Source of the DNA: an uncultured Dysgonomonas sp.
GTDB taxonomy: Bacteria > Bacteroidota > Bacteroidia > Bacteroidales > Dysgonomonadaceae
Length of the DNA: 64,000 nucleotides
Reading direction: 5' to 3'
Assembly: GCA_937995835.1 (NCBI GenBank)
Contig: CALKIV010000083.1
Span: forward strand, 50,649-114,648
In this document: positions 8,392 through 17,749 of the stretch, piece by piece
Position numbering within the stretch: position 1 is the first letter of the stretch
How the letters are laid out: every line of letters begins with the position of its first letter
The notes under the pieces: model-generated
The model's database searches: none
What the model was told of the DNA's origin: nothing
The model's input: the letters and a program-made list of their open reading frames with translations, nothing else
Made by a program: the position numbers and the translations under genes

Positions 8392-9264
8392 ATGAAAATA
8401 GGAATCGTACAACAGTCGAATACTGGCAATGTTGAACAAAATATAATAAAGCTAGAGCAAAACATTCGAAAAGTGGCTCAGGAAGGAGCAGAACTGATTG
8501 TGTTGCAAGAAATACACAATACCTTATATTTCTGTCAAGTGGAAGATGTTGACAATTTTGATCTGGCAGAAACCATTCCGGGAGAATCCACTGATCGATT
8601 TGGTAAATTGGCAAAGGAGTTGGGAGTAGTGATTGTGTTGTCATTGTTCGAAAAACGAGCAGCCGGTCTTTATCACAACACAGCTGTTGTGATGGAAAAA
8701 GATGGTACAATAGCAGGAAAATATCGTAAGATGCACATCCCTGATGATCCTGCATATTACGAAAAATTTTATTTTACCCCAGGTGATCTTGGTTTTACTC
8801 CTATCCAAACGTCAGTGGGAAAACTGGGAGTGCTGATCTGTTGGGATCAATGGTATCCTGAAGCTGCACGTTTGATGGCGATGGCTGGTGCCGAAATTTT
8901 GATTTATCCAACGGCTATCGGTTATGAGTCTACTGACCCCGAAGAAGAAAAGACACGTCAGCGTGATGCTTGGATTATCTCTCAACGAGGGCATGCTGTA
9001 GCTAATGGATTACCTGTAGTTTCAGTGAATAGAGTGGGGTATGAGGCTGATCCATCGGGACAAACCAATGGTGTTACATTCTGGGGAAATAGTTTTGTGG
9101 TAGGTCCACAAGGTGAATTCCTTTACCATGCGGGCGAAGGTGAAGAAACACAAATAATAGAGATTGACAAAGCTAGAACAGAGCAAGTGCGTCGTTGGTG
9201 GCCATTTTTCCGAGATAGAAGAATTGATGCATTTGGAGATCTAACAAAAAGATATAGAGACTAG
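8392..9264 (+). CDS. aguB: N-carbamoylputrescine amidase
   Basis: 290 aa nitrilase-superfamily enzyme with the Glu-Lys-Cys catalytic triad at Glu40 (IVLQE), Lys113 (KYRKMHIPDD) and Cys150 (VLICWDQWYPE). It converts N-carbamoylputrescine to putrescine, CO2 and ammonia. It is co-transcribed with aguA. Its TAG stop overlaps the stop of the convergent GT11 gene, so the two converging operons share their last bases and no separate terminator is visible between them. Confidence 0.94.
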   Translation: MKIGIVQQSNTGNVEQNIIKLEQNIRKVAQEGAELIVLQEIHNTLYFCQVEDVDNFDLAETIPGESTDRFGKLAKELGVVIVLSLFEKRAAGLYHNTAVVMEKDGTIAGKYRKMHIPDDPAYYEKFYFTPGDLGFTPIQTSVGKLGVLICWDQWYPEAARLMAMAGAEILIYPTAIGYESTDPEEEKTRQRDAWIISQRGHAVANGLPVVSVNRVGYEADPSGQTNGVTFWGNSFVVGPQGEFLYHAGEGEETQIIEIDKARTEQVRRWWPFFRDRRIDAFGDLTKRYRD

Positions 9265-10154
9265 CCTCCTATTTTGATCCACTCATCTGGAACAATGTGA
9301 TTGTTGGCAAGATGTGGATCATTAAACCATACTTGGGGAGCTATCACTTTTTTGTCTATATTGCCATTTAACCAAGCTCCCCACCAGCTAAAGGTGCTGT
9401 TGGCTATGATATTGTGCTTGCAAAGGCTCATCAGTTGCATATCCTTATAACTGTCTAATCCTTTGTTGTGATCAATGTAAGTTACCTTTCTGTCTTTCAA
9501 GAAAGTAAGATGTTCTTTTACCCATTGGATATCGTCTGAAAAGACAAAGAGTTCTAAGTCTTCCTCTGTCTTGTCTAGCTCTGTCAGAGCTTTGCTATAA
9601 TATTCTGGACCACAAATATTGCCAAGTATATTTGCATATTGAGGATTGGAAACATAATCGCCACGTCTGATATGCATACTCACAGCATTGGAAGTGTGCA
9701 TCTTTTCAACTATCATTTTGTTCTTGCTATCTAATGGAGGAATGAATTGAAACTTTTGCCGAATGCAGTCTTCGATATCCCTAAAGTAATATTCGTCTTG
9801 CCAAAGTCCCTCTATAAATATAGCTTTTTTGATGGGTAGATGAAACATATAAGGATCGAAACGATGCATCTTTTCAGTGATATGCGTTTCCTTTAGTCCA
9901 AATAATTTCCGCTTTAGTTTACTAGAGAAACTTTGAGAATAGTTTGTGAGATGTGCTATTTCTCTATAATTTTCTATGATAGGGTCATCTATTTTGAAGA
10001 TGTTTGTTAGCTCAAATCCTCTGTTGTCTTTTACATCTTCAAATCCTCCAACGTGGAGTGCAATATCTGTTTGGTAATGATGCTTGATAGCTTGTGCAAA
10101 AGCATAGCAAAACATCTGATTGCCTAGTCCTCCTATTATATTAATGATAAACAT
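9261..10154 (-). CDS. Alpha-1,2-fucosyltransferase, GT11 family
   Basis: 297 aa, normal length for bacterial GT11. The N-terminal IIGGLGNQMFCYAFA and the HIRRGDY motif at 161-167 are the family hallmarks that bind GDP-fucose; NSTFSWWGAWL near the C-terminus is also conserved. No membrane segment. The enzyme adds L-fucose in alpha-1,2 linkage to galactose-type acceptors, here presumably of a surface glycan (O-antigen, capsule or glycoprotein). It forms a two-gene unit with the glycosyltransferase 10 bp upstream and is not inside a larger polysaccharide cluster. The acceptor cannot be read from sequence. Confidence 0.9.
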   Translation of the reverse strand: MFIINIIGGLGNQMFCYAFAQAIKHHYQTDIALHVGGFEDVKDNRGFELTNIFKIDDPIIENYREIAHLTNYSQSFSSKLKRKLFGLKETHITEKMHRFDPYMFHLPIKKAIFIEGLWQDEYYFRDIEDCIRQKFQFIPPLDSKNKMIVEKMHTSNAVSMHIRRGDYVSNPQYANILGNICGPEYYSKALTELDKTEEDLELFVFSDDIQWVKEHLTFLKDRKVTYIDHNKGLDSYKDMQLMSLCKHNIIANSTFSWWGAWLNGNIDKKVIAPQVWFNDPHLANNHIVPDEWIKIGG

Positions 10155-10163
10155 TGTTCTCTT

Positions 10164-11045
10164 TTACTTTGCTCTTATACTTTGATCATGAACTCCACAA
10201 AACATATCCTTAAAGAAATATTTTACTTTCCACAGGTAAGCGTAGAATTTACGAATCCTAAAACGCATTCTGTAATGTAGTTTGCTTGGATAAGCTTTGT
10301 CCCTCATTGCCCAAATGGGATATTGTTCAAGTAGATTCCAATTGCGCTGAAATATCTCGTTTGTAGAAAATGACTCAATATTATATTTTTTAGCTAAAAT
10401 GGAATAAATACTCTGATCGTGTCTATTCTCAACAAATCCAGGAAAGTTTGGCACTCTCGATGGGGAGTCGGTAGCTAGCGTATAATCATCCAAATAAGCT
10501 TTATACCAGTCTCTTACAAATTTCATTGAAAAGTCACTCTTCTTAAAAAATATGATCGTAGATTCAAATTGCGTGGTGTGCGTTATCTCCGAATCTTCTT
10601 GGACTCCAAAATACTCAAAGACATCTCCCTTTGTCCAATGATGCTCATAATAAACAGTTTCGGGCATGGTGTTGTAGCTTTCTTCATAGCTTCTAACACC
10701 TAATATTCCTGTTTCAGACTCCAGTGTTCTTTTGATGTATTCTTGAAACTTGGCTTTGGCTTTAGGATTGAAAAAGCAGCCTATATCAGAATATAATAGA
10801 ATATCTCCATCTTCTAATTTCTCTAACTCTTTGAGGATGAGGTAAGGTTTCCAACACCAATAGCCATATCCTCTGGAATATTTCACTAAATATCTACCCC
10901 ACAGTTTTTTGAAGTCAACATCCAATTCTCTTTGATCTAATGTGTTGATCTGATCAAAGGTCTCCATGCTCTTAGCTTGTTCTACAAAGCGTGGAAAGCC
11001 TTTGGCTATGTGATGACTACCGAATGCAAAAACGTTTATCTTCAT
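10164..11045 (-). CDS. Putative glycosyltransferase
   Basis: 293 aa, cytoplasmic, no signal or membrane segment. It starts MKINVFAFGSHHIAKGFPRF, followed by YGYWCWKPYLILKEL near 60-74 and DILLYSDIGCFF at 81-92. The aromatic WCWKP motif followed by YSD, a DxD-like metal/nucleotide site, is seen in GT-A-type transferases of bacterial capsule and LPS clusters. The C-terminal ~40 residues are basic and aromatic, perhaps for membrane contact. It is coupled to the GT11 fucosyltransferase, so both may decorate the same glycan. Donor and acceptor unknown. Confidence 0.62.
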   Translation of the reverse strand: MKINVFAFGSHHIAKGFPRFVEQAKSMETFDQINTLDQRELDVDFKKLWGRYLVKYSRGYGYWCWKPYLILKELEKLEDGDILLYSDIGCFFNPKAKAKFQEYIKRTLESETGILGVRSYEESYNTMPETVYYEHHWTKGDVFEYFGVQEDSEITHTTQFESTIIFFKKSDFSMKFVRDWYKAYLDDYTLATDSPSRVPNFPGFVENRHDQSIYSILAKKYNIESFSTNEIFQRNWNLLEQYPIWAMRDKAYPSKLHYRMRFRIRKFYAYLWKVKYFFKDMFCGVHDQSIRAK

Positions 11046-11140
11046 TTTTATTATGGTTGAGTAGCTGTCTTTTTTGAGTAATGTAAATCTGTATGTTGTT
11101 AGCCCTTAGTAAGGGTCAATGAAACAGGTTGTAAGATACA

Positions 11141-11175
11141 AAAATAGGCTATTTAATCATTAAATAGCCTATTTT
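11141..11175. terminator. Strong bidirectional hairpin terminator after the alpha-2-macroglobulin gene
   Basis: AAAATAGGCTATTTAA (11141-11156) pairs perfectly over 16 bp with 11160-11175 around a 3-base loop. On the minus strand it lies 22 bp past the stop of the gene at 11198 and is followed by a short T run. It insulates the glycosyltransferase pair downstream. Confidence 0.85.
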
Positions 11176-11197
11176 ATTCAATTTGTTTGTTTTCTTC

Positions 11198-14100
11198 TTA
11201 TTTCACAACTTCCACCCATTTGCCAGTAGTTTTGCTCTGGTCGGCAGGGTTGTACATGGCTTCTGTAGTGATTGCCGGCATATAGAATCGGCCACAATAC
11301 GCTGCTTGAAGTCTCACCTTGAAGGTCGTTGTATTGCCTGCTCTCAGGTTGAAATACGTGTACACTCTGTCGTCTCTGATGTCTTGGTAGTTGAAATAAC
11401 CTACTTTCTGTCTGCCATCATCAAACAAACGAGTATTGAATATTTCCCATCCCGAAGGGAAGATCTGACTAAGCACTAAATCAGAAATATATCTTCCCGT
11501 AGTGTTTTGAACTGTCACCATGGCATAGAACTCTGTTCCTTGTTTCAGAGAAGCAACATTCACAGGGCTTCCTTTCTCGTCTACATACTTCACATCTAGT
11601 GAAAGTCCTGCATTTTTAGCAGGGTAGATGTCGGTCAATGGTTGTGTCATACCCACCAATTTGGTGTAAATAACGCCATCACCGGTATTTGTGATCTTCA
11701 CATTCATATCTGTTTGAGGGTCAATACTTATTTCATGGAACACCTTATTTGTCTTGTCCGATTTTTGTTTTTGTCCATTGAGTTCCCATTCAAACATGAT
11801 GGCTGATGTGCCTATCTTATCTGCCAGTTTAGAAAGAGCCAATAGGCTGTAAGCCGATGTCTGTGTGGTTAGATAATAAGAACTATTAACCTCTTCAGCC
11901 AATTTCTGGGCAAGACGAACAGCATCTTTAGAATTGTCCATCAGCACCATCGTTTCGATGATCATTGCCAAGTCTCTGCCATAACTTCCGTAAGTATCAT
12001 TGCTAAAGTCGTAAGCAGTCAGACTGGTGCTTGCTTTAGATATAATTTCTTTGGCTGCATCTTTTCGCCCTGCAATAGCATAAGCTGCTGCAAGTCTCCA
12101 CTTAGCCTGCATACTAAGGTCATCACGCTCTTTCAAGCGATTCATCGCAGCCAATTCAGGTTGATTAGCAAGAGCCAAAACATATAGTCTATAGGCTTGT
12201 TGCAGATGGCTCATCGATAAACCATAGTATGAGCTATACAATGGGTTTCCTGTCCATTGTTGACAAGCTGTTTTAAGATTATTCAATGCTTTAGTTTTCA
12301 CAGAGGCTGGAATATTATAGCCTGCACGTTCGGCCTCGATCAGGAAGTGAATAGCATAGCTACTTACCCACTCGTTAGGATATCTGTCGCCGGGCCAGTA
12401 GGCTATTCCACCGTTTCCTAATTGTCGTGCGGTGATGGTGTTTATTGCACTCACCACATTGCTTCTCATTCTCTCTTTTTCTGCTGTTGTAAAGCTTTTA
12501 AACTTATCTACATATAGAATAGGGAAAGCTCTGGAGGTAACTTGTTCGGAGCATCCATGTGGATATTCCATCAAGTATTTCAGACTTCTGTTGAGGTCTA
12601 GTCCCGGAATACGTGAGATTTCCAACTTAGCCCAATCGTCTTTAGAGACACTCTCCACTTTCAGATTCAGATTGGCAGTTTGTCCGGCTTCTACCAGCGC
12701 ATCATTCGATAATAATACTGGTGGATTTGGATTTCTGATCTCAATATCGATAGTTTCAGTGGCAGATTCTCCATTTCCCTTGGCCACGATTTCCACTTTC
12801 TCATGCCCTATTTTGTTTGCTACTTTTACGTTGAAATAGATGGTTTGATCGCCTTTCCCAGAGAAGCTGACTTTCTGTGTCGTTGAGCCAACAAACTCAA
12901 AGAGTCCCGTTGATTTAACGCTCACTTCCACATTTTTCACCTTATCATTCATGGCAAAAACGTTCACCGGCAATTGTATTTCTTCATCCGGACCAGCTAC
13001 ACGTGGCAGTGTAGAAATCACCATCAATGGATTGTTTACAGCAACAGTTTTTTCTGCATTACCGTATGCTCCTTGTTGGTTTCCGGCTACCACCATTACT
13101 CTGACTGAGCCAAAGTAAGCAGGCATTTTCAGTTGATGTTTATTTGTTTTGCCACCTTCCAACTTGAATGGGCCAATGTATTGCACCACAGGTTTGAAGC
13201 GTTTCATCGACTCGTCTGTTGCTTTCAGAGCTTCGTCACCTCCTATGCTTAGTAGAGGTCCCATTTTGCCTGCATAGCCACCAACAATATAGTCGTACAT
13301 ATCCCAAGTGCGGACTCCTAATGCCTGACGAGCGTAGAAATCAGCCCAAGCATTTGGCGTTTTGAAAGATGTTAAATCTAACAAGCCTTCATCTACCACA
13401 GCTAGGGTATAGGTCATTTCTTTCTTATTTTGTTCCGATACCGAAACGGTGTATTCCTTTTCAGGACGTAGGTCGTCTGGCATCTGAATCAGTGGAGTCA
13501 AGATCGTTGCTTTGTCTTCAGCTTCAATGTTTAATACTCCATACATACGTACAGGCAAGCTGTTGTTTGTTTGTCCATGTGGTTGGAATAGAGAGGCAAA
13601 GATGTAGAAGTTAGGTGCCATTTCTTTAGTCACCTTGAATGTATGTTTGGTGTCTTCAGTAGCACTTGTTTTCACCCATGCTTTGGAAATGATTCTAGAA
13701 CCATCTTCTATGCTTATCAGGGCTCTACCCTCAGAGCTTTTTGGAAGCACAACAGTAGCATCTTCTCCTACCTCATACTTATTCTTATTGGTAGAGAATG
13801 AAAGCATTGTCAAGCCTTGAGCATCTGTTTTGTCTGATCGTCCCATATAGGCAGGCCAGTCTACATAAATGATTTCTCCTGTTTGATGTCCTCCAGATGG
13901 GTCAGTTACCAATACTAAATATCTACCCCAGTCTGGATATGATATTTTGAAGCTAACTTTTGCTTTTCCGGCTTGAGTAGAGAAGTTTTTGTTCAGTACC
14001 ACTTCTGCCGATGAATTATTGATATAGGATGATAGATTATTTCTGTCATTATTCCACCACCATGACCATTGTAACTTGTATATCTTCACATTGAGATTGT

Positions 14101-16759
14101 TCTTTTCCACAGGTTTGCCATTTGGTTGAATGGTCACGATATCAAGGTTGTAATTAGCATCTGTTTCCAGCCATCTACCATTTGTCTTAGGAGTTTTGAG
14201 TCCGATGTATGAGGCATATGGCGAAAAAGGTACACTTTGAGTGTAGATACTGGCATCACCTCCTGATTCGAACACTCTGGAAATAAAGTTTGCTCTTAGC
14301 ATTCCCGGAGCATTTTCGGCTTGTGGTAGGTTGGCTCTTACAGTGGCCTCACCATTAGAATCTAAATTGCCTTCGAAAATATCATAGGTGTCTCTGCTAA
14401 ATGTGGTTGTAGGGTCATTAAATGTATAGTCCTCATAACCTTCAAAAGGGATATATGCTTTAGAAAGTGTCATTTCCACTTTAGCCTTCAAGTTTGCTGC
14501 AGGCGCTCCATGTAGCCATTGAGAAGATAGTGCACCTGTAAATGTTCCTTGACTTGCCATCACAATGTCTCCGGTTTTTAGGCGAATTTTCAGACGGTTA
14601 GGTTTTACGGTTTCTATTCTTAGTCTTTCAGAAAACTGGACACCTCCTATTTTAATGTTTGCCATCCAGTTTCCGGTGATTGCATCTTCGCTTGTTGCCA
14701 TTCTGAAAGGGTAGAAACCATCGCCACTATTGGAAGCAATGAACGTTCTGTACAATTGTCCTGTTGGTGTATATAGTTCCAATGAGGCCGGATGCTCTTT
14801 CGGAATACGTTGTTCACGATCTTCTAGGATGAACGTAACATAAATGGAATCTCCCGGACGCCATACTCCCCTTTCACCATAGATATAGCCTTTCAGTCCT
14901 TTTTGAACTTGCTGTCCACTGACATCAAAGTTGCTTAGAGATAATGATAGATTGGCACTCACTTTCAGATAGCCTTTGTCTGCGCCATTGTGGGCAATGA
15001 TGGCAAAAGGAGTGCCTCCTTTATAGTCAATCATGGCGAATCCATCGCTGTCAGTTTTGCCTTTCCCAATCACTTGCATTTGGTAGTTGTAGACTTCCAC
15101 ATCAGCACCTGATAGGGGTTGAGTGGTAAGGATATCTGTTAGGGCAACAAAGACATTGTTGGCTGCTCCTTGTTTGGCAGTGATCCCAATGTTGGACGAT
15201 AAAGCAAAGGTGCTAACCGTTTTATTCATGTAGTAGGATGGTGTACAAGGGTCGTCTCTGTCTTTCCAGCTATACACTTCCCAGTCCATATCATCTTCGT
15301 AATAGTAATAATATTGAGGATTATCCCAGTAGCCTAATTCTTCTTCAGTAATGGTGTTGTCAAAGCTTGAGAGTGCTTTTTCTTTGTTTACTTCTTCAGC
15401 ATCATCACATGGATAAGTAGAGTATTCTTGTTTCATCGAAAACTCTATTTTATAAATAGCTCCCGGATCTTTCTTTATCAACTCAGAAAGATCTAGAGGG
15501 AAAGTATTCCATCGGTCTAGTTTCATCGATGGATCTTTGTCCAAGCGTAGACGTTTTTTTGCAATAAGACGTCCGAATCTTTTCAACTCGTTATTGTCTC
15601 CCATGTCGTTTACTTGCATATAGTGCAGGATGTTATTCTCAAAAACTTTGATCACTTTAACATCCACAGCCCATAGATTAACGGCTTGGAAGGGTACAAT
15701 TAACTTATCAGCATTAGGAAGAATATTTCCCTTATTTATCAATTTTACTTGTGGAGACAATTTTTCAAAGGTCAGGCTAAATTGTTTGTCCTTGCCCAAA
15801 GGTTTCTCCATCGAGTTTTTGATCTCTTTAAAAATCTTCAACTCAATTTGGTCGCCGGCTTCTACATCAAGATAAAGTTTGACCACATTGTCTTCGATCT
15901 CGTATGAATATTGCTTATTAGAATTTACAGTGATCAGCCCTTTAATATTTTGTTTGTCAGAGAGTGGGTCGCTGAAAACAATTCTTACATGTTGTTGAGG
16001 TTCGTATGCCACTTCTGCACTGATCACATTAAATTCGGGAAGCGAAGGCAGTACAACATCATATTCCTCATTTTGTTTCGATTTAATCGCACCTCCATTG
16101 GCTGACAATTTGTAGGTGATGGTTTCCGTTTCGGATCTGTATAAACTATCTATTTTTATGTTATAGACACCTAGTTGTTCCGTAGCTTCTACTTTGATCG
16201 TTGTTTTGTCTGTTTTTTTGCCAGAGATTGAAAACATTTTGTTGATGTCTTCCAATTTTGCGTCGTTAGATAATTTTAAGATACCTGAAACGGAGTTCCA
16301 TGTTAAATCCTTTTTTTGAATAGGGCGATAGTTGTCTAGGTAAAGACTGTAGCTTTGCTCTGGGACAGCAAAAAAGAAGTAGAATTCTTTTAACTTTTCG
16401 TCCACCGTCATCACATCTCCAAGCTTAAACCATGCATCATATTCGGTGTCTGTTTTCAGTTCTCCTTCTTCAGGTGTGAAAACAATGGTGCTGGCATTTG
16501 TCCAATGTGCTTCTCCCTTGATGGATGGGGAAAATTTAAAGAGTTTTTGATCAACTTTTTCCCCAATTTGTACATTGGGAAGAGGTTGAGCCAGTTGGAT
16601 CGTTATATCCGACTTGTTGTGGATATTCCCCGAAGTGAAAGCAGAAATATACCTGCCAAACTCTGGGTTGATAACTTTATCGCCACTGCTTTGACAAGCA
16701 AAGAACACCAACAAGGTGGTGATGGCAGATAAGCCTGTGAGTAATAGTTTTTTCTTCAT
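11198..16759 (-). CDS. Alpha-2-macroglobulin-family lipoprotein with thioester
   Basis: 1853 aa, the largest gene here. The N-terminus is a lipoprotein signal (LLVFFAC, Cys22), so it is anchored to a membrane. Beta-rich macroglobulin (MG) domains fill the first ~1100 residues, including an MG2-type segment with GVWRPGDSIYVTFILEDRE. After the central A2M domain the thioester motif YPHGCSEQ places the reactive Cys at residue 1403, inside the alpha-helical thioester domain; a receptor-like beta domain ends the protein. Bacterial members are thought to trap attacking proteases. The frequent partner gene pbpC is not adjacent. It has its own strong terminator, so it is probably monocistronic. Acid-rich stretches (YYYYEDDMDWEVYSW) interrupt the N-terminal half. 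Confidence 0.9.
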   Translation of the reverse strand: MKKKLLLTGLSAITTLLVFFACQSSGDKVINPEFGRYISAFTSGNIHNKSDITIQLAQPLPNVQIGEKVDQKLFKFSPSIKGEAHWTNASTIVFTPEEGELKTDTEYDAWFKLGDVMTVDEKLKEFYFFFAVPEQSYSLYLDNYRPIQKKDLTWNSVSGILKLSNDAKLEDINKMFSISGKKTDKTTIKVEATEQLGVYNIKIDSLYRSETETITYKLSANGGAIKSKQNEEYDVVLPSLPEFNVISAEVAYEPQQHVRIVFSDPLSDKQNIKGLITVNSNKQYSYEIEDNVVKLYLDVEAGDQIELKIFKEIKNSMEKPLGKDKQFSLTFEKLSPQVKLINKGNILPNADKLIVPFQAVNLWAVDVKVIKVFENNILHYMQVNDMGDNNELKRFGRLIAKKRLRLDKDPSMKLDRWNTFPLDLSELIKKDPGAIYKIEFSMKQEYSTYPCDDAEEVNKEKALSSFDNTITEEELGYWDNPQYYYYYEDDMDWEVYSWKDRDDPCTPSYYMNKTVSTFALSSNIGITAKQGAANNVFVALTDILTTQPLSGADVEVYNYQMQVIGKGKTDSDGFAMIDYKGGTPFAIIAHNGADKGYLKVSANLSLSLSNFDVSGQQVQKGLKGYIYGERGVWRPGDSIYVTFILEDREQRIPKEHPASLELYTPTGQLYRTFIASNSGDGFYPFRMATSEDAITGNWMANIKIGGVQFSERLRIETVKPNRLKIRLKTGDIVMASQGTFTGALSSQWLHGAPAANLKAKVEMTLSKAYIPFEGYEDYTFNDPTTTFSRDTYDIFEGNLDSNGEATVRANLPQAENAPGMLRANFISRVFESGGDASIYTQSVPFSPYASYIGLKTPKTNGRWLETDANYNLDIVTIQPNGKPVEKNNLNVKIYKLQWSWWWNNDRNNLSSYINNSSAEVVLNKNFSTQAGKAKVSFKISYPDWGRYLVLVTDPSGGHQTGEIIYVDWPAYMGRSDKTDAQGLTMLSFSTNKNKYEVGEDATVVLPKSSEGRALISIEDGSRIISKAWVKTSATEDTKHTFKVTKEMAPNFYIFASLFQPHGQTNNSLPVRMYGVLNIEAEDKATILTPLIQMPDDLRPEKEYTVSVSEQNKKEMTYTLAVVDEGLLDLTSFKTPNAWADFYARQALGVRTWDMYDYIVGGYAGKMGPLLSIGGDEALKATDESMKRFKPVVQYIGPFKLEGGKTNKHQLKMPAYFGSVRVMVVAGNQQGAYGNAEKTVAVNNPLMVISTLPRVAGPDEEIQLPVNVFAMNDKVKNVEVSVKSTGLFEFVGSTTQKVSFSGKGDQTIYFNVKVANKIGHEKVEIVAKGNGESATETIDIEIRNPNPPVLLSNDALVEAGQTANLNLKVESVSKDDWAKLEISRIPGLDLNRSLKYLMEYPHGCSEQVTSRAFPILYVDKFKSFTTAEKERMRSNVVSAINTITARQLGNGGIAYWPGDRYPNEWVSSYAIHFLIEAERAGYNIPASVKTKALNNLKTACQQWTGNPLYSSYYGLSMSHLQQAYRLYVLALANQPELAAMNRLKERDDLSMQAKWRLAAAYAIAGRKDAAKEIISKASTSLTAYDFSNDTYGSYGRDLAMIIETMVLMDNSKDAVRLAQKLAEEVNSSYYLTTQTSAYSLLALSKLADKIGTSAIMFEWELNGQKQKSDKTNKVFHEISIDPQTDMNVKITNTGDGVIYTKLVGMTQPLTDIYPAKNAGLSLDVKYVDEKGSPVNVASLKQGTEFYAMVTVQNTTGRYISDLVLSQIFPSGWEIFNTRLFDDGRQKVGYFNYQDIRDDRVYTYFNLRAGNTTTFKVRLQAAYCGRFYMPAITTEAMYNPADQSKTTGKWVEVVK

Positions 16760-16814
16760 ATTCTCTAATGAATAAACATTTATATAGTTTGGTTTGTGAA
16801 CAATTTTTTGTCTT

Positions 16815-17612
16815 CTAAATAAATAGGTATAGGCTTACTGCCATCACCAGCATGCCTGAGGTGAGCCCCATGATGGAAATATGATGTTTTCCATATTTTT
16901 CTGCACTTGGAAGCAATTCATCCAACGAAATAAAGACCATGATTCCTGCCACTACGGCAAAAATGATCCCATTCATCGTGTGCGACCAATATTGAAGCAG
17001 AAACAGATAGGCTAAAAGTGCACCTACGGGCTCGGCAAGACCTGACGCAAAAGAGAGCCAGAATGCTTTTTTCTTACTGCCTGTAGAGTGATATATGGGT
17101 ACAGCTACAGCGATTCCTTCGGGAATATTGTGAATAGCTATGGCCACTGTGATCGGAATGGCCACATCAAGAGAACCTAAGGCTGCCATGAAAGTGGCGA
17201 TTCCTTCGGGAAAGTTGTGAATAGCAATAGTCAGTGCTACAAGGAGCCCTGTGCGCCTTAATGAACTGTTTTTAGCACTCATATCCTCCACTCCTTGTAT
17301 CTCATGAGGATTTACTGAGTCGGGGATCAAAAAGTCGATAAAGTTGATCAATCCAATTCCAGCAAAGAAAGCGATGATGAGGTACAGTGTCCCTACTTTC
17401 TCTCCATAGTCGGCCACTAAAAAATCTTTTGCTTGTGGCAACATCTCCATAAATGAGACATAAATCATAATGCCCGCCGAAAAACCGAGCGAAGCACACA
17501 AAAATTTAGTGTTTGTCTGCTTGGCAATTAGGGCAATAAGACTTCCTATACCTGTAGAAAGACCTGCAATAGCAGTAAGAATAAATGCAAATATTATATT
17601 TTCCGACTCCAT
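16815..17612 (-). CDS. zupT: ZIP-family zinc/divalent metal transporter
   Basis: 265 aa with eight predicted membrane segments, matching bacterial ZupT. The metal-binding signatures are clear: HNFPEG with His132 and Glu136 in helix 4, and HNIPEG with His161 and Glu165 in helix 5. It imports zinc and probably other divalent cations across the inner membrane. It is divergent from the MFS gene at 17750, sharing a 137-bp A/T-rich promoter region. I see no obvious Zur-type operator there. Confidence 0.9.
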   Translation of the reverse strand: MESENIIFAFILTAIAGLSTGIGSLIALIAKQTNTKFLCASLGFSAGIMIYVSFMEMLPQAKDFLVADYGEKVGTLYLIIAFFAGIGLINFIDFLIPDSVNPHEIQGVEDMSAKNSSLRRTGLLVALTIAIHNFPEGIATFMAALGSLDVAIPITVAIAIHNIPEGIAVAVPIYHSTGSKKKAFWLSFASGLAEPVGALLAYLFLLQYWSHTMNGIIFAVVAGIMVFISLDELLPSAEKYGKHHISIMGLTSGMLVMAVSLYLFI

Positions 17613-17749
17613 CGTTTATTAAGGCAATTGTTATAAAGTTAAATAAAGTATCGCTATTAAAATATTAAATTGATAATTAATCGTATAGACTATATTATTA
17701 GTATAATATACAACAAAGTTATTTAGTTTTTTTTATTTTTGACTGTATT

